From: a virus
DNA length: 52,910 nucleotides
Virus record (IMG/VR): IMGVR_UViG_3300024319_000017
Location: 1-52,910 of that record
Direction: 5' to 3' (one strand)
Below are positions 44,849 to 52,112 of this stretch, in pieces; the stretch's first letter is position 1, and every line of letters starts with the position of its first letter. The notes beneath the pieces were generated by a model that saw nothing but the letters and a program-made list of their open reading frames with translations, ran no database searches and had not been told where the DNA came from. The position numbers and the translations under genes were made by a program.

Positions 44849-46150
44849 TTATTTAAACGGATTATCTACGTTATCAGTATTAAACAAATTCGTATCACCA
44901 TCTGAAATACCTACAAACTTTTGAACAAATTGTTTGATGTACAATCTTTCTGATTCAACCCCACCACAATCATCAAATAATGGGTAAACTGTAATCTCAG
45001 CGGATTCAGCCAAGTTAAACCCATCATCAATCAAAGAACCAATTTCAACGGCCGTTCTGGTAGAAAGTGAATTAGTAAGCTGTGGTGCTTCCTTTTTAAC
45101 TTCACTACGAGTCATTGTAGTTATTTCAGATATGGATTGTAAAATCTTTTCATCAACATCAGGATACAACATTGTAAGTAGTGAATGTTCTTCTTCAAGA
45201 TTAAGAGTATCCATCTCTATAATTGTGAAACGGTCAATCATAGCCCGGTCCATTTGACGAGTTGAAGTATATTCATTACCAATGTTAGCGGAAGCGATGA
45301 ACGAAACACCATCAGCAACTTTAACCACAGGTGAATTTGCCGCCTCATCTAATCTAAGGTATCGTTGCCCATTATCCAATACGGTCATTAGAATGTTATG
45401 AGCCTCAGGATGTGCTCTGGAGATTTCATCTAATACAATTACAGTATTCGGAGTTTGTATTGCTTTAACAAAAGGTGATGGATTAAACACCGTACCTTTG
45501 GTATTATCAAATTGAGTATTACCAATCAGAGTAGTTCGGGGGTCTTGCGTAGAACCAAGATTGAAGATTTCCATATTATACCCATCAAGTGCGTTAGCGG
45601 CCGCCTTTGCTGCCATAGTTTTCCCACAACCAGCGGGTCCTGTCATCATAATATTTTTACCTCTAAGGATATTACGGATTAAATATTTCCATTTAAGTTC
45701 ACTCATAAATAACATTTTAGGTTTTAAATCCTTAGCTTCAGAGTGAATGAAGTTCAAAATGTTTTCATTAGATGGTGGTTTAACTGATGTATTTTCTACA
45801 GGCGTTTCAGTTATTTCAACCTTAACATCATCAGAAATATAATTACTATTAATACCAAATTCGATATTGTATTGTCCCATTTCAGCAATATTACAACCAA
45901 CCATAGCGAATGAACTGGGAACACCACCGGATTTTCTAGTGAACTTAGCCAATCGTAAAGCACCATTATTAAACGATACCTTAACACACCACTTATTTGG
46001 GTTATTAACTACAGTACCCATACGTTTGTAAGTCCATGTAGACCTATCATTTAGTTCATCTACAAAGTACTTATTACCAACACCATCAACTAAGATGATA
46101 TCTTTATTAGGATTTCTTTCAGCGGAAAAATAAAAAACTTCTTTTTGCAT
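44849..46150 (-). CDS. MoxR/CobS-like AAA+ ATPase
   Basis: A 433-residue protein. The first 120 residues form an unassigned beta domain; the AAA+ domain follows: Walker A GPAGCGKT (171-178), Walker B VIVLDE (D241, E242), sensor 1 in SFIASANIGN, and arginine-finger-like RQMDRAMIDRF. This is the AAA_5 type used by MoxR and CobS, ring ATPases that work with a VWA partner to insert metals or remodel proteins. The VWA partner gene is encoded just upstream (46.6-48.7 kb), with a small gene between. Phage homologues are often labelled cobaltochelatase subunits, but a target in phage is unknown. Driven by cassette copy B. Confidence 0.9.
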   Translation of the reverse strand: MQKEVFYFSAERNPNKDIILVDGVGNKYFVDELNDRSTWTYKRMGTVVNNPNKWCVKVSFNNGALRLAKFTRKSGGVPSSFAMVGCNIAEMGQYNIEFGINSNYISDDVKVEITETPVENTSVKPPSNENILNFIHSEAKDLKPKMLFMSELKWKYLIRNILRGKNIMMTGPAGCGKTMAAKAAANALDGYNMEIFNLGSTQDPRTTLIGNTQFDNTKGTVFNPSPFVKAIQTPNTVIVLDEISRAHPEAHNILMTVLDNGQRYLRLDEAANSPVVKVADGVSFIASANIGNEYTSTRQMDRAMIDRFTIIEMDTLNLEEEHSLLTMLYPDVDEKILQSISEITTMTRSEVKKEAPQLTNSLSTRTAVEIGSLIDDGFNLAESAEITVYPLFDDCGGVESERLYIKQFVQKFVGISDGDTNLFNTDNVDNPFK

Positions 46151-46162
46151 ATTTCTTAATTT

Positions 46163-46198
46163 TTAATAAATAATCAGATTAAATAACAACAGCCCCAT
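46163..46198 (-). other. Leader mini-ORF in cassette copy B (MGLLLFNLIIY)
   Basis: ATG at 46198, 11 codons, TAA, ending 12 bases before the ATPase start. The first six codons are identical to those in copy C. May be translated, or may be conserved only as RNA. Confidence 0.35.
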
Positions 46199-46249
46199 AA
46201 CCAAACACCCTACACTATATTATACGATGTCTAGCTCTAAAAGGTTACA
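46185..46249 (-). promoter_or_regulatory. Promoter/leader cassette copy B
   Basis: Coding sense: TGTAAC (rc of 46244-46249), 19 bases ending AGCTAGACATCG, TATAAT (rc of 46219-46224), then leader GTGTAGGGTGTTTGGTTATG and GGGCTGTTGTT. Drives the AAA+ ATPase. Confidence 0.75.
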
Positions 46250-46255
46250 AAAAAA

Positions 46256-46477
46256 CTAACTTTTTTTGAAAAAATAATGTCTATTTTGATAATGGTTATC
46301 AATACTATCTATGTAGTAGCCATTATAGTTACCACTCTGATGTAATACCATTTCAATCATATGAGCAATTCCATCTTTGAACCCATCCTTATTAGAATAT
46401 TCATCAGTCCTACATAACTGTTTATTAGCCCAAATAACCATATTTTCAACATTCATTGTTTTTCTACCTTTCGACAT
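46256..46477 (-). CDS. Hypothetical small protein between VWA and AAA+ genes
   Basis: A 73-residue protein starting MSKGRKTMNVENMVIWANK, with IAHMIEMVLHQSGNYNGYYIDSIDNHY in the middle. Not recognised. It has its own cassette promoter (copy C) and is followed immediately by that of the ATPase gene, so it is a separate transcription unit. Position suggests it might serve the AAA+/VWA pair. Confidence 0.6.
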   Translation of the reverse strand: MSKGRKTMNVENMVIWANKQLCRTDEYSNKDGFKDGIAHMIEMVLHQSGNYNGYYIDSIDNHYQNRHYFFKKS

Positions 46478-46486
46478 AATTAAAAT

Positions 46487-46516
46487 TTAAGAGATTAAAA
46501 ATAACAACAGCCCCAT
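46487..46516 (-). other. Leader mini-ORF in cassette copy C (MGLLLFLIS)
   Basis: ATG at 46516, nine codons, TAA, ending nine bases before the next start codon. Shares ATGGGGCTGTTGTTATTT with copy B. Confidence 0.35.
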
Positions 46517-46567
46517 AACCAAACACCCTACACTATATTATACGAAAAAAGTGCAACAAATGTTACA
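46503..46567 (-). promoter_or_regulatory. Promoter/leader cassette copy C, overlapping a terminator
   Basis: Coding sense: TGTAAC (rc of 46562-46567), 19 bases, TATAAT (rc of 46537-46542), then the common leader. The TGTAAC lies in the first arm of the terminator hairpin of the VWA gene. Confidence 0.72.
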
Positions 46568-46573
46568 CTTTTT
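46546..46573 (-). terminator. Terminator after the VWA gene
   Basis: 12-bp hairpin (AAAAAGTGTAAC / GTTGCACTTTTT on the minus strand, one G-T pair, loop ATTT) ending in T6. Starts 15 bases after the VWA stop and runs straight into the TATAAT of cassette C. Confidence 0.82.
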
Positions 46574-46588
46574 ACAAACTTTTTTTAA

Positions 46589-48658
46589 TTAATGAAAGAA
46601 TTTATTCAAAGATTTAGCCAACGGTATCAATGATTCAACATTAATTTTTTGTGAATCGTTACCGTACATTTTAACAAAACTATCATAATTCCAAGAATCA
46701 TAACTATCAGATATAAAATAACCTAAAACTTTTATACCATTAGCTTTGATTTTATCAACTTGCGTTTTAGTATGTTTAATAGCGTAATCTCTAACATAAT
46801 ATATATCATTGTTTTGAAATTGTGGTGCTCCATCTGAAAAGTTTATGAAGTACTTTTCTAAATTACCACCGGTATTTATGATATCTTTCATAATAGCTTC
46901 AAAACACAAACCTTCAGGAGTAGTACCCGTACAATCTATATATTTGAATAGTTGTGTAATTTTAGAAAACTTATCTTTTCTACTATCATAAGCCAATATA
47001 ACCAATGGTGTATCATCATTATGATTAGGACAATATGTAGTTCTGTAACTGATAACAACATCTAAATTAGTAGTCATACTTGCCGCCTTAGCAATAGCAA
47101 CAACCGCAGTTTGTGTTTTATCCCATCGAGAACCACTCATAGAACCACTAGCATCAACAGATATATGTATAAGAGATGGTGTTCTTTTATCTATCTCTAT
47201 CTGGTTAAATACATTGTAATTACCAGAACCCAATTCATGCATCAATCGGCCGGATATTCTACCTGATTTCATTCTTGGTGTAACTAAAGAACGTTCTTCA
47301 GAGCGTTTTTTTAATCTTTTACCTAACATAATACCCAATTGCGTTCCTTTAACAATGTTTTCATGATATCTATTAACTCTATCAATTCGCCAGGAATCAA
47401 TATCGAGAGGTAGTAAGGCGCTGCCCAATAATTTGGATTCAATTAACTTTTTTGTAAAGTTATTTACAATTGTTACATTGGTTTTATTACCACTTCTAGC
47501 TTTATTAAGTGAATTTTTATCATGCCCACCACCACCACACATTTTACTATTAACACCACTTTCATCAATAGCTTTTATCTTTTTAGAATCAGATTTAGAT
47601 ATTTTACGTTTTTTGATACTACCATCGATAAAATCTTTTTGCTTTTTAATAGCCTTATCTAATAGTTGTTTCTGTCTATCAGATAAATTACCATTACCAG
47701 CTGTAGTAGTATTACCATTATCAGAACCATCAGAACCATCACCATCAGAACCATCAGAATCACCATCATTTGATTGTTCGGAATCAGAACCATCAGAACC
47801 ATCACCATCAGAACCACCACCACCGGTAGATTGGTCAGAATCATCACCATCATTTGATGAATTGGAACTATCAACTGATATTTGAGATTCAATAACTTTA
47901 AAAACTTCTAAAGATAATTTAATAACATCCCATGTATCTTTCAATCTGGAAATGTTTTTTAAATCTAGCATTTGCCAAATCAATCCTAACTTAGATAACG
48001 CACCCAAATCACGTTTTGGATTTGTTATGTTGATAAGACGAAAAAAGTAAGAATCCCAATCTTCTGTACGATATTCAGAACTCAACAAACCCTTATCAAT
48101 TTGCTTAGCGTTGAAATACTTATCGTACATAGATTGATAATAACCCCTGTAGCCAGGTGACGTAGTGTAAACAAACCAATCAATACGTCTATCTTCAATA
48201 ACATTTACGATATTTTTCAATTTTGGTGATACGTAATTTTCACAAAAATTTGTGATATCATAAGAACCAACATTAACCATATTCTCATGATACTTTTCAT
48301 AAAGTGAATACCAATACGAACCAACAGAACAATCTTCAACATAGTTAGCCCCATTTATGTGGTTTAGTGTTCTAAAATCGGTAAGTTTAATATGCGACCC
48401 TTCGTGAAGAGCCAACCCAACGATTGGGTCAAAATCAGTTTCATCAATTTTAGATGAAATAGTAACAGTTTTACCATCCGTATAACTATCACCTGTAACG
48501 TTAAAATTAACTTTGATTGATTCACCTGTTACGATGTTAACGAAGTTAGATACGGCCCGTTTATATGATGATAAGGCAATATAATCTAACTTAGAATCAC
48601 CATCAATTGGTGAAAAGAAGTCATAATCAATCCAAAATTTACTATTTTTATTATCCAT
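46589..48658 (-). CDS. VWA-domain protein with HExxH motif (CobT/NorD-like)
   Basis: A 689-residue protein. The N-terminal part has LALHEGSHIKL (HEGSH, 85-89) and later NVIEDRRIDWFVY, a pairing seen in CobT/NorD-type VWA proteins and reminiscent of zinc proteases. A low-complexity Gly/Ser/Asp stretch (about 255-330) follows, then a basic linker and a C-terminal VWA domain with a complete metal site: VDASGSMSG, TGTTPEG and NFSDGAP. It probably partners the AAA+ ATPase encoded downstream, as CobT works with CobS. Whether it cleaves protein is unknown. Starts after cassette D. Confidence 0.88.
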   Translation of the reverse strand: MDNKNSKFWIDYDFFSPIDGDSKLDYIALSSYKRAVSNFVNIVTGESIKVNFNVTGDSYTDGKTVTISSKIDETDFDPIVGLALHEGSHIKLTDFRTLNHINGANYVEDCSVGSYWYSLYEKYHENMVNVGSYDITNFCENYVSPKLKNIVNVIEDRRIDWFVYTTSPGYRGYYQSMYDKYFNAKQIDKGLLSSEYRTEDWDSYFFRLINITNPKRDLGALSKLGLIWQMLDLKNISRLKDTWDVIKLSLEVFKVIESQISVDSSNSSNDGDDSDQSTGGGGSDGDGSDGSDSEQSNDGDSDGSDGDGSDGSDNGNTTTAGNGNLSDRQKQLLDKAIKKQKDFIDGSIKKRKISKSDSKKIKAIDESGVNSKMCGGGGHDKNSLNKARSGNKTNVTIVNNFTKKLIESKLLGSALLPLDIDSWRIDRVNRYHENIVKGTQLGIMLGKRLKKRSEERSLVTPRMKSGRISGRLMHELGSGNYNVFNQIEIDKRTPSLIHISVDASGSMSGSRWDKTQTAVVAIAKAASMTTNLDVVISYRTTYCPNHNDDTPLVILAYDSRKDKFSKITQLFKYIDCTGTTPEGLCFEAIMKDIINTGGNLEKYFINFSDGAPQFQNNDIYYVRDYAIKHTKTQVDKIKANGIKVLGYFISDSYDSWNYDSFVKMYGNDSQKINVESLIPLAKSLNKFFH
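47717..47863 (-). repeat. Low-complexity repeat coding for Gly-Ser-Asp
   Basis: Imperfect short tandem repeat inside the VWA gene built of GGTTCTGATGGTGATGG-type units; a block of about 30 bases occurs twice (near 47723 and 47787). It encodes a Gly/Ser/Asp-rich flexible linker and may vary in length between isolates. Confidence 0.8.
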
Positions 48659-48668
48659 ACGTAATGTT

Positions 48669-48701
48669 TTAATTTAAATAAGTGAATACCAACAGCCCCA
48701 T
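48669..48701 (-). other. Leader mini-ORF in cassette copy D (MGLLVFTYLN)
   Basis: ATG at 48701, ten codons, TAA, ending ten bases before the VWA start. Same position and opening codons as in copies B and C. Confidence 0.35.
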
Positions 48702-48752
48702 AACCAAACACCCTACACTATATTATACGAAAAAAGTGTAACAAATGTTACA
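48690..48752 (-). promoter_or_regulatory. Promoter/leader cassette copy D, overlapping a terminator
   Basis: Coding sense: TGTAAC (rc of 48747-48752), 19 bases, TATAAT (rc of 48722-48727), common leader GTGTAGGGTGTTTGGTTATG. The TGTAAC sits in the terminator hairpin of the upstream gene, as in copy C. Confidence 0.74.
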
Positions 48753-48758
48753 CTTTTT
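48731..48758 (-). terminator. Terminator after the 48.8-kb small gene
   Basis: Perfect 12-bp hairpin (AAAAAGTGTAAC / GTTACACTTTTT, loop ATTT) with T6 on the minus strand, immediately after the stop of the 89-residue gene and overlapping promoter cassette D. Confidence 0.88.
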
Positions 48759-48759
48759 A

Positions 48760-49029
48760 TTACTTTTTTTGTATTTCTTTTTTGATAAAATGTAAAATAG
48801 AACTATCCGTCTGATACTTAACAGCTAAATCCCAAGCCGATTCTAAAAAATTCATATGGTTTTTTGAAAATTCAAATGATAATTCGCCTGAATATGTATT
48901 TCTAGAACCGGTTATAAGTGCATCAACTGTATAGATATCACTTTTATTAAATGTACCATCAGAGCAATTTTGCATAAGTTCTTTTAGGTACAATATTTTA
49001 TAATTTAGGGTTATAGATTCCCATCCCAT
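48760..49029 (-). CDS. Hypothetical small protein
   Basis: An 89-residue protein starting MGWESITLNYKILYLK. Central segment DIYTVDALITGSRNTYSGELSFEFSK; helical C-terminus. Not recognised. Last gene of the unit started by promoter E; its stop touches the terminator. Confidence 0.6.
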   Translation of the reverse strand: MGWESITLNYKILYLKELMQNCSDGTFNKSDIYTVDALITGSRNTYSGELSFEFSKNHMNFLESAWDLAVKYQTDSSILHFIKKEIQKK

Positions 49030-49040
49030 ATTACTTAATT

Positions 49041-49361
49041 TTAATCAAACCATTGTGAGCGATGTGTCTTAATATTCTTTACATTTAGATTAGGTTCTTT
49101 CAAATCATTTTTAAACATAGTATCTATGATTTTATCATTAACCATTTTATCATTTTCAGAACCTATTTCAGAAGCTTTATCTATCCTATCTCTATCGAAT
49201 TCGTTACCACATATGAAATCTGATGTAGCGGTATATAATTTAGTATGATACCTACCTAAAGGTCTACTACATTCATTTAATTCGTTAGAGCGTTCATCTA
49301 ACAATTTGAATAATTCTTCATCGGACATATTATCCAATTGCTCTTTTGTATGTTTTCCCAT
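49041..49361 (-). CDS. Hypothetical protein
   Basis: A 106-residue charged helical protein starting MGKHTKEQLDNMSDEELF. It has a single Cys pair area (ELNECSR, DFICGNEF) and ends HRSQWFD. Not recognised. Tightly spaced between neighbours (11 and 6 bases). Confidence 0.6.
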   Translation of the reverse strand: MGKHTKEQLDNMSDEELFKLLDERSNELNECSRPLGRYHTKLYTATSDFICGNEFDRDRIDKASEIGSENDKMVNDKIIDTMFKNDLKEPNLNVKNIKTHRSQWFD

Positions 49362-49367
49362 CTTAAT

Positions 49368-49778
49368 TTATTTAGTTTTATAATACCAATATAAATCTTC
49401 AGTATTTCCATTGAAATCATCATTCATGACAGAATCCCACAAATCGAATCCGAACTCTTTAAACAACGCTTCACGTAACGTACAGAGTCGGTTATATTCA
49501 TGTTTATGCGCTTCATCATCCAACTTTAAAGCACGTACACGATTCATACGACCAGAATCTAACGAATCCATATACTTTGTTATATAACTATTTGATTTTG
49601 AATTTTTAAAAGTAGTATCAAACAATTCATCAGAAAGCTTACGCTGTGATTCAGCTTGTTCAAAATATGGTGAATATTCAAAATCACCATTACGAATTCT
49701 ATCCAATAAAGGTTTTGTTGATGGTAGTGGTTTCTTAATACGACCGGTTACCCACCATCTAAATTTGTTGTATGCCAT
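49368..49778 (-). CDS. Hypothetical protein, first gene after promoter E
   Basis: From ATG at 49778, 136 residues starting MAYNKFRWWVTGRIKKPLPS. Basic N-terminus; the middle (MDSLDSGRMNRVRALKLDDEAHKHEYNRLC) is helical. Not recognised. A TTG at 49799 would give a 143-residue form, but promoter E predicts transcription starting near there, so the ATG is preferred. Confidence 0.62.
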   Translation of the reverse strand: MAYNKFRWWVTGRIKKPLPSTKPLLDRIRNGDFEYSPYFEQAESQRKLSDELFDTTFKNSKSNSYITKYMDSLDSGRMNRVRALKLDDEAHKHEYNRLCTLREALFKEFGFDLWDSVMNDDFNGNTEDLYWYYKTK

Positions 49779-49813
49779 AAATCTGTATTTTATTAACAAT
49801 CACTATACACTAT

Positions 49814-49844
49814 TATATACGATGTCTGTTGATAAAAGGTTACA
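49814..49844 (-). promoter_or_regulatory. Promoter copy E (no common leader)
   Basis: Coding sense: TGTAAC (rc of 49839-49844), 19 bases ending AGACATCG, TATATAATAG. It shares the -35-like box, the spacing and the AGACATCG block with copies A-B, but the GGTTATGGGG leader is missing. Confidence 0.62.
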
Positions 49845-49862
49845 GTATTTATAACTTTTATT

Positions 49863-50390
49863 TTATTTAGTTAGTGGTACAGATTTCCAATTTATTCTAT
49901 GTATAAGAGAATCGGCAGCACATGTCGCAAACAATTCATCAGGCTTAGATGATACGTTATACCCAAGACCCCTAAACAAACCTTCTGCGGCGGATATAAG
50001 TCTATTGGATTCGTAAATCTTATTTTTATTAAAATCCAAATCAATACAATGGATATGTATGCCAGAATTCCTAAGTTTTTCAGCTATATACATAGTTGCT
50101 TCAACTTCTCGCCACAACCTACGAAACGTATCCCTAATTTTAGGAACTTTAAATTCTTTATAGATAGTATGAACACCATGTCCATAGAATTCAAAATCAT
50201 CAAGCGTACCCAAATGAAAAGCAACACAAGTTACATAACCTGTATCGGGATATCTTTTTAAGGATTGTGAATCAGTACCAACGTAAATCCTAACATCGAA
50301 TTGGGCATTTTCTGCTAGGTATCTTTTTACATATGGTACTAATTCAAATTTATCATGTCTATTTCTTTCAGTTTTCCAAAAAGTATTCAT
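49863..50390 (-). CDS. YkuK-type RNase H-like protein (DUF458)
   Basis: A 175-residue protein of the RNase H-like YkuK family: RIYVGTDSQS (D40), YVTCVAFH, a Glu in LWREVEATMYIAEKL, CIDLDFN and SKPDELFATCAADSLIH in family order. The acidic residues could bind metal for nuclease activity, but no biochemical role is established that I know of. It starts directly after the stop of the aaRS-like gene, and the 85-base gap after it holds promoter E. Confidence 0.82.
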   Translation of the reverse strand: MNTFWKTERNRHDKFELVPYVKRYLAENAQFDVRIYVGTDSQSLKRYPDTGYVTCVAFHLGTLDDFEFYGHGVHTIYKEFKVPKIRDTFRRLWREVEATMYIAEKLRNSGIHIHCIDLDFNKNKIYESNRLISAAEGLFRGLGYNVSSKPDELFATCAADSLIHRINWKSVPLTK

Positions 50391-51233
50391 TTATACAATT
50401 TCACTTAGTTCACTTTCTTTTTCTTTTTTTAATAATTCCCAAGCTCTACCCAATCTAGTCAACCCAATACCACCTCCGAATCTTGGAAAGAACTCATAAG
50501 ATAGGAACTCGTTTAACTCTGATTCAACACGCTCTTTACCAAATAGTTCAAATAACTTCTCACAATATGTACCATCCATAATAGAGTAAAAGAAATGCCG
50601 CATTTCATCAGAATCACAACTACGCTCAGCCGTACCAAATGTCTCTTGGCCGAACAGTATGATATCACATTTATTAAACTTACCATCACCAATATATTTC
50701 ATATTCCAAAATGGTGATGTTCTAATTGGGAATGTTTCAAGTGATATCGAATGACCAAGCTCTTTCCACATCTTAGATTCGTGCTCATCTTCGAGTATTT
50801 CTACATCACCATATTCTTTACAAGTCGTATCATAATCAAGTTGTACAGGTGTATCAAATCCTAAATACTCTGCTAATTCAATGTTCAACTTCTTTAGAGC
50901 TTCGAAATCACCTTTGGATTCAAATTCAAACATTGGGAAAATCTTTTCATGTCTGCCTGGTATTGGGTCTTTTTCATTTCTGTATGATGTGGATACACAA
51001 AAACACCCATTCCAATCCGGATTTTTAAGCAACTCATATTCCAACCACATCTGACCAGTCTGTGGTAATGGCCATACAACACCATCGTAGGTGAACGTTG
51101 CTACTGAATGTGGGTTTTCACATGCGGCCAATATTGATTTTCTAGATTGTGATGGTACTTCTATAAATCCTTTAGATAAAAAAAAATCTCTTAGTTTTTG
51201 AGTAACCTCGTGATAAGTTTGTGTTTGTTTCAT
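50391..51233 (-). CDS. Class II aminoacyl-tRNA-synthetase-like enzyme (Asn/Asp type, no anticodon domain)
   Basis: A 280-residue catalytic core. LPQTGQMWLEYELL (56-70), motif 2 with STSYRNEKDP and GRHEKIFPMFEFES (R85, E87), ILFGQETFGTAERSCD and motif 3 GGGIGLTRLGRAW (253-265) are the class IIb pattern. The N-terminal anticodon-binding domain of Asp/AsnRS is absent. Such short paralogues include archaeal asparagine synthetase and tRNA- or protein-modifying enzymes, so asparagine synthesis is one plausible role; a direct charging role is unlikely. Next to tRNA genes, which may or may not matter. Good AGGA ribosome-binding site. Confidence 0.85.
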   Translation of the reverse strand: MKQTQTYHEVTQKLRDFFLSKGFIEVPSQSRKSILAACENPHSVATFTYDGVVWPLPQTGQMWLEYELLKNPDWNGCFCVSTSYRNEKDPIPGRHEKIFPMFEFESKGDFEALKKLNIELAEYLGFDTPVQLDYDTTCKEYGDVEILEDEHESKMWKELGHSISLETFPIRTSPFWNMKYIGDGKFNKCDIILFGQETFGTAERSCDSDEMRHFFYSIMDGTYCEKLFELFGKERVESELNEFLSYEFFPRFGGGIGLTRLGRAWELLKKEKESELSEIV

Positions 51234-51238
51234 AAATC

Positions 51239-52111
51239 CTATTTTTTGTTATGTTTAATAATTCTATCAGTTAATCTATATTTATTTATTATATATTTTA
51301 ATTTTTGTGAATAACATGGCTCTGTCATACACGATGTAGCATAAACTGAATTACCACGTTTTACAAATTTCTTACTACTATCTACGGTTAAACCACCACA
51401 TAAAGCGTATAGCCATCTGTTTAATGTTGGTTCTTTATGTATTCGCTTTCTATACTTACGCATTAGTAATTGACTATGATATCTAATTGAAAACCAGACT
51501 GACCTATATTTTGTGAATCTATCTGTAGGTGAGTCGTCGTGGGCAATTACAAACATATCTGATTCAGAACCACGATACTTATGCCCGAAATAATTATTAG
51601 CTTGGGATGCTAATCTACTCTTTCCGAAATTTGATTCAATGATAGCTTGAGCTACTATCAGTTCTGGTGGGATATCTGTATAAACAACCGTTTCTTCTAT
51701 GGCAGCCATACACATAAAATCTATAAAATTATCTATTTCGGTACTTTTCCAAGCTCTAAATGCTTTCTTTTGTACACTACCCCTACAATGACTACCACGC
51801 CATTCACGTTGTGTTACCCAATTACGATATCTTGGCGCACCATTCCATAAATATTTTGAAAGTTTTTTAGTGGGTTTTTCATCGATAACTACTGAATCAA
51901 ATCTACCAGCATATATTTCTAAATCAAATAATAAAGAATCGGTAGTATTGTAATTAATAATATCAACAGATGTATTGATATTTGTATTAGTAGAATCATC
52001 GATAATTAAATTAGAATTACTACTTTTGTAGTTTAGCGTTAATAAGTATAATAATAGTATTAATAATATTGCTAATTTGTAATTCGATATGAGTATCTTC
52101 CAAAATTTCAT
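51239..52111 (-). CDS. Membrane-anchored glucosaminidase (GH73-like), endolysin candidate
   Basis: A 290-residue protein with an uncleaved-looking hydrophobic N-terminal anchor (residues 12-26), a Ser/Asn/Asp-rich spacer, and a glucosaminidase domain (about 125-285): IPPELIVAQAIIESNFGKSRLA with catalytic Glu 159, NNYFGHK, and later RYHSQLLMRKYRKRI. The family cuts the N-acetylglucosamine bond of peptidoglycan. The N-terminal anchor would hold it at the inner membrane, like signal-arrest-release lysins, or it may act during infection. Next to a secreted protein gene (one-base gap). Confidence 0.86.
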   Translation of the reverse strand: MKFWKILISNYKLAILLILLLYLLTLNYKSSNSNLIIDDSTNTNINTSVDIINYNTTDSLLFDLEIYAGRFDSVVIDEKPTKKLSKYLWNGAPRYRNWVTQREWRGSHCRGSVQKKAFRAWKSTEIDNFIDFMCMAAIEETVVYTDIPPELIVAQAIIESNFGKSRLASQANNYFGHKYRGSESDMFVIAHDDSPTDRFTKYRSVWFSIRYHSQLLMRKYRKRIHKEPTLNRWLYALCGGLTVDSSKKFVKRGNSVYATSCMTEPCYSQKLKYIINKYRLTDRIIKHNKK

Positions 52112-52112
52112 A

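Noticed and set aside
47433-47885. 150-codon plus-strand frame with Pro/Ser/Glu repeats
   Set aside because: Antisense shadow of the Gly-Ser-Asp repeat and basic linker of the VWA gene.
47659-47892. 77-codon minus-strand frame with hydrophobic Met/Val/Leu repeats
   Set aside because: Out-of-frame reading of the same repeat in the VWA gene; looks membrane-like only because of the repeat.
44849-48658. Calling the AAA+/VWA pair a cobaltochelatase
   Set aside because: Only the generic AAA+ and VWA features are visible and no other cobalamin gene is in the window; the label would overstate the evidence.
41338-48758. The repeated 60-base cassettes as a CRISPR array or insertion-sequence ends
   Set aside because: Copies are kilobases apart, each stands before a start codon, and no spacers, transposase or target-site duplications are seen; a promoter/leader explains them better.
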